Below are positions 6,381-7,724 of a DNA stretch of 7,724 nt, piece by piece. The notes beneath the pieces were generated by a model. That model saw only the letters and a list, made by a program, of their open reading frames with translations. It had not been told where the DNA came from and ran no database searches. The position numbers and the translations under genes were made by a program. Each line of letters starts with the position of its first letter. The stretch's first letter is position 1. The DNA is from Propionibacteriaceae bacterium. GTDB taxonomy: Bacteria; Actinomycetota; Actinomycetes; Propionibacteriales; Propionibacteriaceae. The stretch lies in contig WRGV01000070.1 of assembly GCA_009787035.1 (NCBI GenBank), positions 1 through 7,724 of the forward strand, written 5' to 3'.

Positions 6381-7416
6381 CGTGGTGCATGATGCGGAGC
6401 AGGTACTCCGGATCGATGCGGCGCCCCGCCTGCACGCGCAGCCGACTACCCACGTAGAGGGGCATCCGCGCCAGGCCGACCAGCAGCGAGCCGAAGACCT
6501 GCGCCGCGGCCCGCGTGCCGTACTCGCGGGCGATGTCGCGCAGGAAGCGGGCCTCGCCCACCACGGCCGGCAGCATCGTGCGCGCCAGCACCTGCGCCGG
6601 CGCGTTCTTGATCGCCACGGCCGGCTGGTTGCGGGCGACCATGCGCAGCGAGAACACCGAGCCGCGCTTCTTGGCGCTGACCGAGCCCATGTGGTAGGCC
6701 AGCGCGGTCGGGACGAACCACGCGTCCCACCCGGCGACCAGCGCACGGAAGCAGACATCCACGTCCTCGTAGTACATGTAGAAGCGCTCGTCGAAGAAGC
6801 CGTGCCGACGGTCGGGCAGCCGTTCGATCATCGCGCGGCTGTACATCGCGGCCGCCGCATTGACGCCGAACACCTTGCGCGCGTAGTACGATCCGGGCCG
6901 GTTCGGATCGCCGTGCCCGGCCTGCTGGCCTTGCAGGTAGCCGTTGGCGAAGATGTGGGTCGAGTCGACGATCGCATGGTTGAAGTAGTCGAGCGTCAGG
7001 CCCTGCAGGCAGCCCACCCGAGGACGGGAGCGCGCGAAACGCACCAGCTCGGCCGTCCACCCCGGGTCCAGCACGGCGTCGGAGTTGACCAGCGCGACGT
7101 AGCCCACCGCGGGATCGCGCAGAGCCTGCCGGATCAACAGGTTGTTGCCCCGCGCGAACCCGTTGTTGACCGACGACCGGCCGACATGGACGGACGGATA
7201 GCGGGCCAGCACGTCGAGCGTCGCATCGGTGGACGCGTTGTCGAGCACGTAGATGCTGGCGTCGACCCCCGTCTGCGCCAGCAGCGAGTCGAGACACTCG
7301 GCGATGACGTCCGCGTTGTTCCACGTGACCACGCAGAACGCCACTCTGCAGGTCTCGGTCCCGCAGGCCTCGGTCCCGCAAGCCTCGGTCCCGCAGGTAT
7401 CAGTCGTGCCGCTCAT
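6364..7416 (-). CDS. GT2 glycosyltransferase, rhamnosyltransferase-like
   Basis: This 350-residue GT-A fold family 2 transferase resembles WbbL-type rhamnosyltransferases, which move rhamnose from dTDP-rhamnose to a lipid-linked glycan at the inner face of the membrane. Motifs in order: FCVVTWNN at 27-34, VLDNASTD at 57-64 (nucleotide contact), NNGFARGNN at 84-92, LVNSDAVLDPGW at 109-120 (the DxD-like metal site, Asp113), GVNAAAAMYSR at 184-194, and FDERFYMYYEDVDVCFR at 208-224 with the catalytic-base region around Asp218/Asp220. AYHMGSVS at 240-247 completes the core. The C-terminal 100 residues are amphipathic and hydrophobic, fitting membrane association, with no clear transmembrane helix. 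ATG at 7416 is chosen because AAGGAGG lies four bases upstream and the start overlaps the preceding stop as ATGA. Residues 6-23 are an odd Cys-rich pentapeptide repeat ahead of the domain. Donor identity rests on family resemblance and the nearby rml genes. Confidence 0.88.
   Translation of the reverse strand: MSGTTDTCGTEACGTEACGTETCRVAFCVVTWNNADVIAECLDSLLAQTGVDASIYVLDNASTDATLDVLARYPSVHVGRSSVNNGFARGNNLLIRQALRDPAVGYVALVNSDAVLDPGWTAELVRFARSRPRVGCLQGLTLDYFNHAIVDSTHIFANGYLQGQQAGHGDPNRPGSYYARKVFGVNAAAAMYSRAMIERLPDRRHGFFDERFYMYYEDVDVCFRALVAGWDAWFVPTALAYHMGSVSAKKRGSVFSLRMVARNQPAVAIKNAPAQVLARTMLPAVVGEARFLRDIAREYGTRAAAQVFGSLLVGLARMPLYVGSRLRVQAGRRIDPEYLLRIMHHDGLLG
7348..7407 (-). repeat. 15-bp tandem repeat encoding a CGTEA tract
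   Basis: Units at 7348-7362, 7363-7377 and 7378-7392 differ by one or two bases, with a degenerate fourth at 7393-7407. On the minus strand they encode a Cys-Gly-Thr-Glu-(Ala/Thr) tract at about residues 8-23 of the glycosyltransferase, placing a cysteine every five residues (Cys8, Cys13, Cys18, Cys23). The unit is divisible by three, so copy-number change keeps the frame. Confidence 0.85.
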
Positions 7417-7724
7417 GCTGCCTCCTTGCCATCCAGCGTCGCCACGCCGCTCGCCAGCATCAGGTTTGCGTTCAGCAACCCGTCGCGCAGCGGCCAGCGC
7501 AGCGCCGTGAAGCGCTGATGGCCCCACAGCACCGCGTGGCCAGACGCGGCGCGCACGAGACGGACGCCCGACGACACATCGAGCACCTGCTGCAGCACCG
7601 CCTCGGCATCGGCCCTGGGCACCACCGCCACGGTTGCCGACACGGCGTCCGCATCGCGCACCATGTCGGTGGGGCCGGCCATGCCGCCGCCGTCGGCCAG
7701 CACACCCGCGTACAGCGGTTGCAG
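7413..7724 (-). CDS. Unidentified protein, C-terminal 103 residues (runs off right edge)
   Basis: The frame is open from the right edge to TGA at 7413-7415, which overlaps the ATG of the glycosyltransferase (ATGA). The visible part begins LQPLYAGVLADGGGMAG and continues through SATVAVVPRADAEAVLQQVL to a C terminus with SGHAVLWGHQRF and LRWPLRDGLLNANLML. The stretch DGGGM followed by a VSATVAVVPR segment reminds me of the acceptor half of some GT2 transferases, which would suit its place in a polysaccharide operon, but there is no decisive motif and I do not name it. A GTG at 7703 is in frame but is probably internal, since open sequence precedes it. Codon use matches the neighbours. Confidence 0.7.
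   Translation of the reverse strand: MQPLYAGVLADGGGMAGPTDMVRDADAVSATVAVVPRADAEAVLQQVLDVSSGVRLVRAASGHAVLWGHQRFTALRWPLRDGLLNANLMLASGVATLDGKEAA
7421..7427 (-). promoter_or_regulatory. Strong ribosome binding site of the GT2 gene
   Basis: AAGGAGG on the minus strand matches the anti-Shine-Dalgarno almost fully and lies four bases before ATG 7416, inside the end of the upstream gene. It decides the start against the longer frame beginning at 7527, whose first 37 residues would overlap the upstream gene in a different frame. Confidence 0.75.

Noticed and set aside
7348..7407. CRISPR-like short repeats
   Set aside because: The 15-bp units are directly adjacent with no spacers and are in frame within a coding sequence.
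1..7724. tRNA, rRNA, insertion sequence or phage attachment site
   Set aside because: No cloverleaf-like sequence, transposase frame, terminal inverted repeats or target duplications were seen; nearly all sequence is accounted for by the listed genes.

Overview
The window is GC-rich, with strong G/C third-position bias and classical Shine-Dalgarno sites. It holds a fused dTDP-rhamnose epimerase/reductase and an exported, Cys-rich lysozyme-like protein with long C-terminal repeats. Together these point to a high-GC Gram-positive bacterium (Actinomycetota). The RmlC-RmlD fusion is, from memory, a habit of bifidobacterial and propionibacterial lineages, but the genus cannot be fixed from this sequence.

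Layout. (1) Positions 1-1832, minus strand: the fused rmlC-rmlD gene is followed after a 21-bp gap by nnrE (NAD(P)H-hydrate epimerase), which runs off the left edge; the two are probably co-transcribed. (2) Positions 1833-1986: a divergent intergenic region with a good -10 box for rmlCD, a perfect 9-bp inverted repeat in its probable 5' leader, and a weak promoter candidate for rmlA. (3) Positions 1987-2853, plus strand: rmlA. (4) Positions 3038-6357, plus strand: a two-gene unit joined by an ATGA stop/start overlap. It encodes a small predicted lipoprotein and a 916-residue secreted protein made of a lysozyme-like N-terminal domain and four tandem repeats of about 161 residues. (5) Positions 6364-7724, minus strand, convergent: a GT2 rhamnosyltransferase-like gene, itself ATGA-coupled to an upstream gene cut by the right edge.

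How the genes fit together. RmlA starts dTDP-rhamnose synthesis from glucose-1-phosphate and dTTP, and the RmlCD fusion carries out the last two steps; rmlB (dehydratase) is not in the window. The GT2 enzyme is of the type that uses dTDP-rhamnose to build wall rhamnopolysaccharide. The secreted repeat protein and the lipoprotein sit between the precursor genes and the transferase genes. This suggests, as inference only, that they act at the cell surface on or beside the rhamnose-containing wall polymer. The most interesting object is the repeat protein: each 161-residue unit breaks into three sub-repeats of about 54 residues (twelve in all), and every unit carries a cysteine pair with identical spacing.
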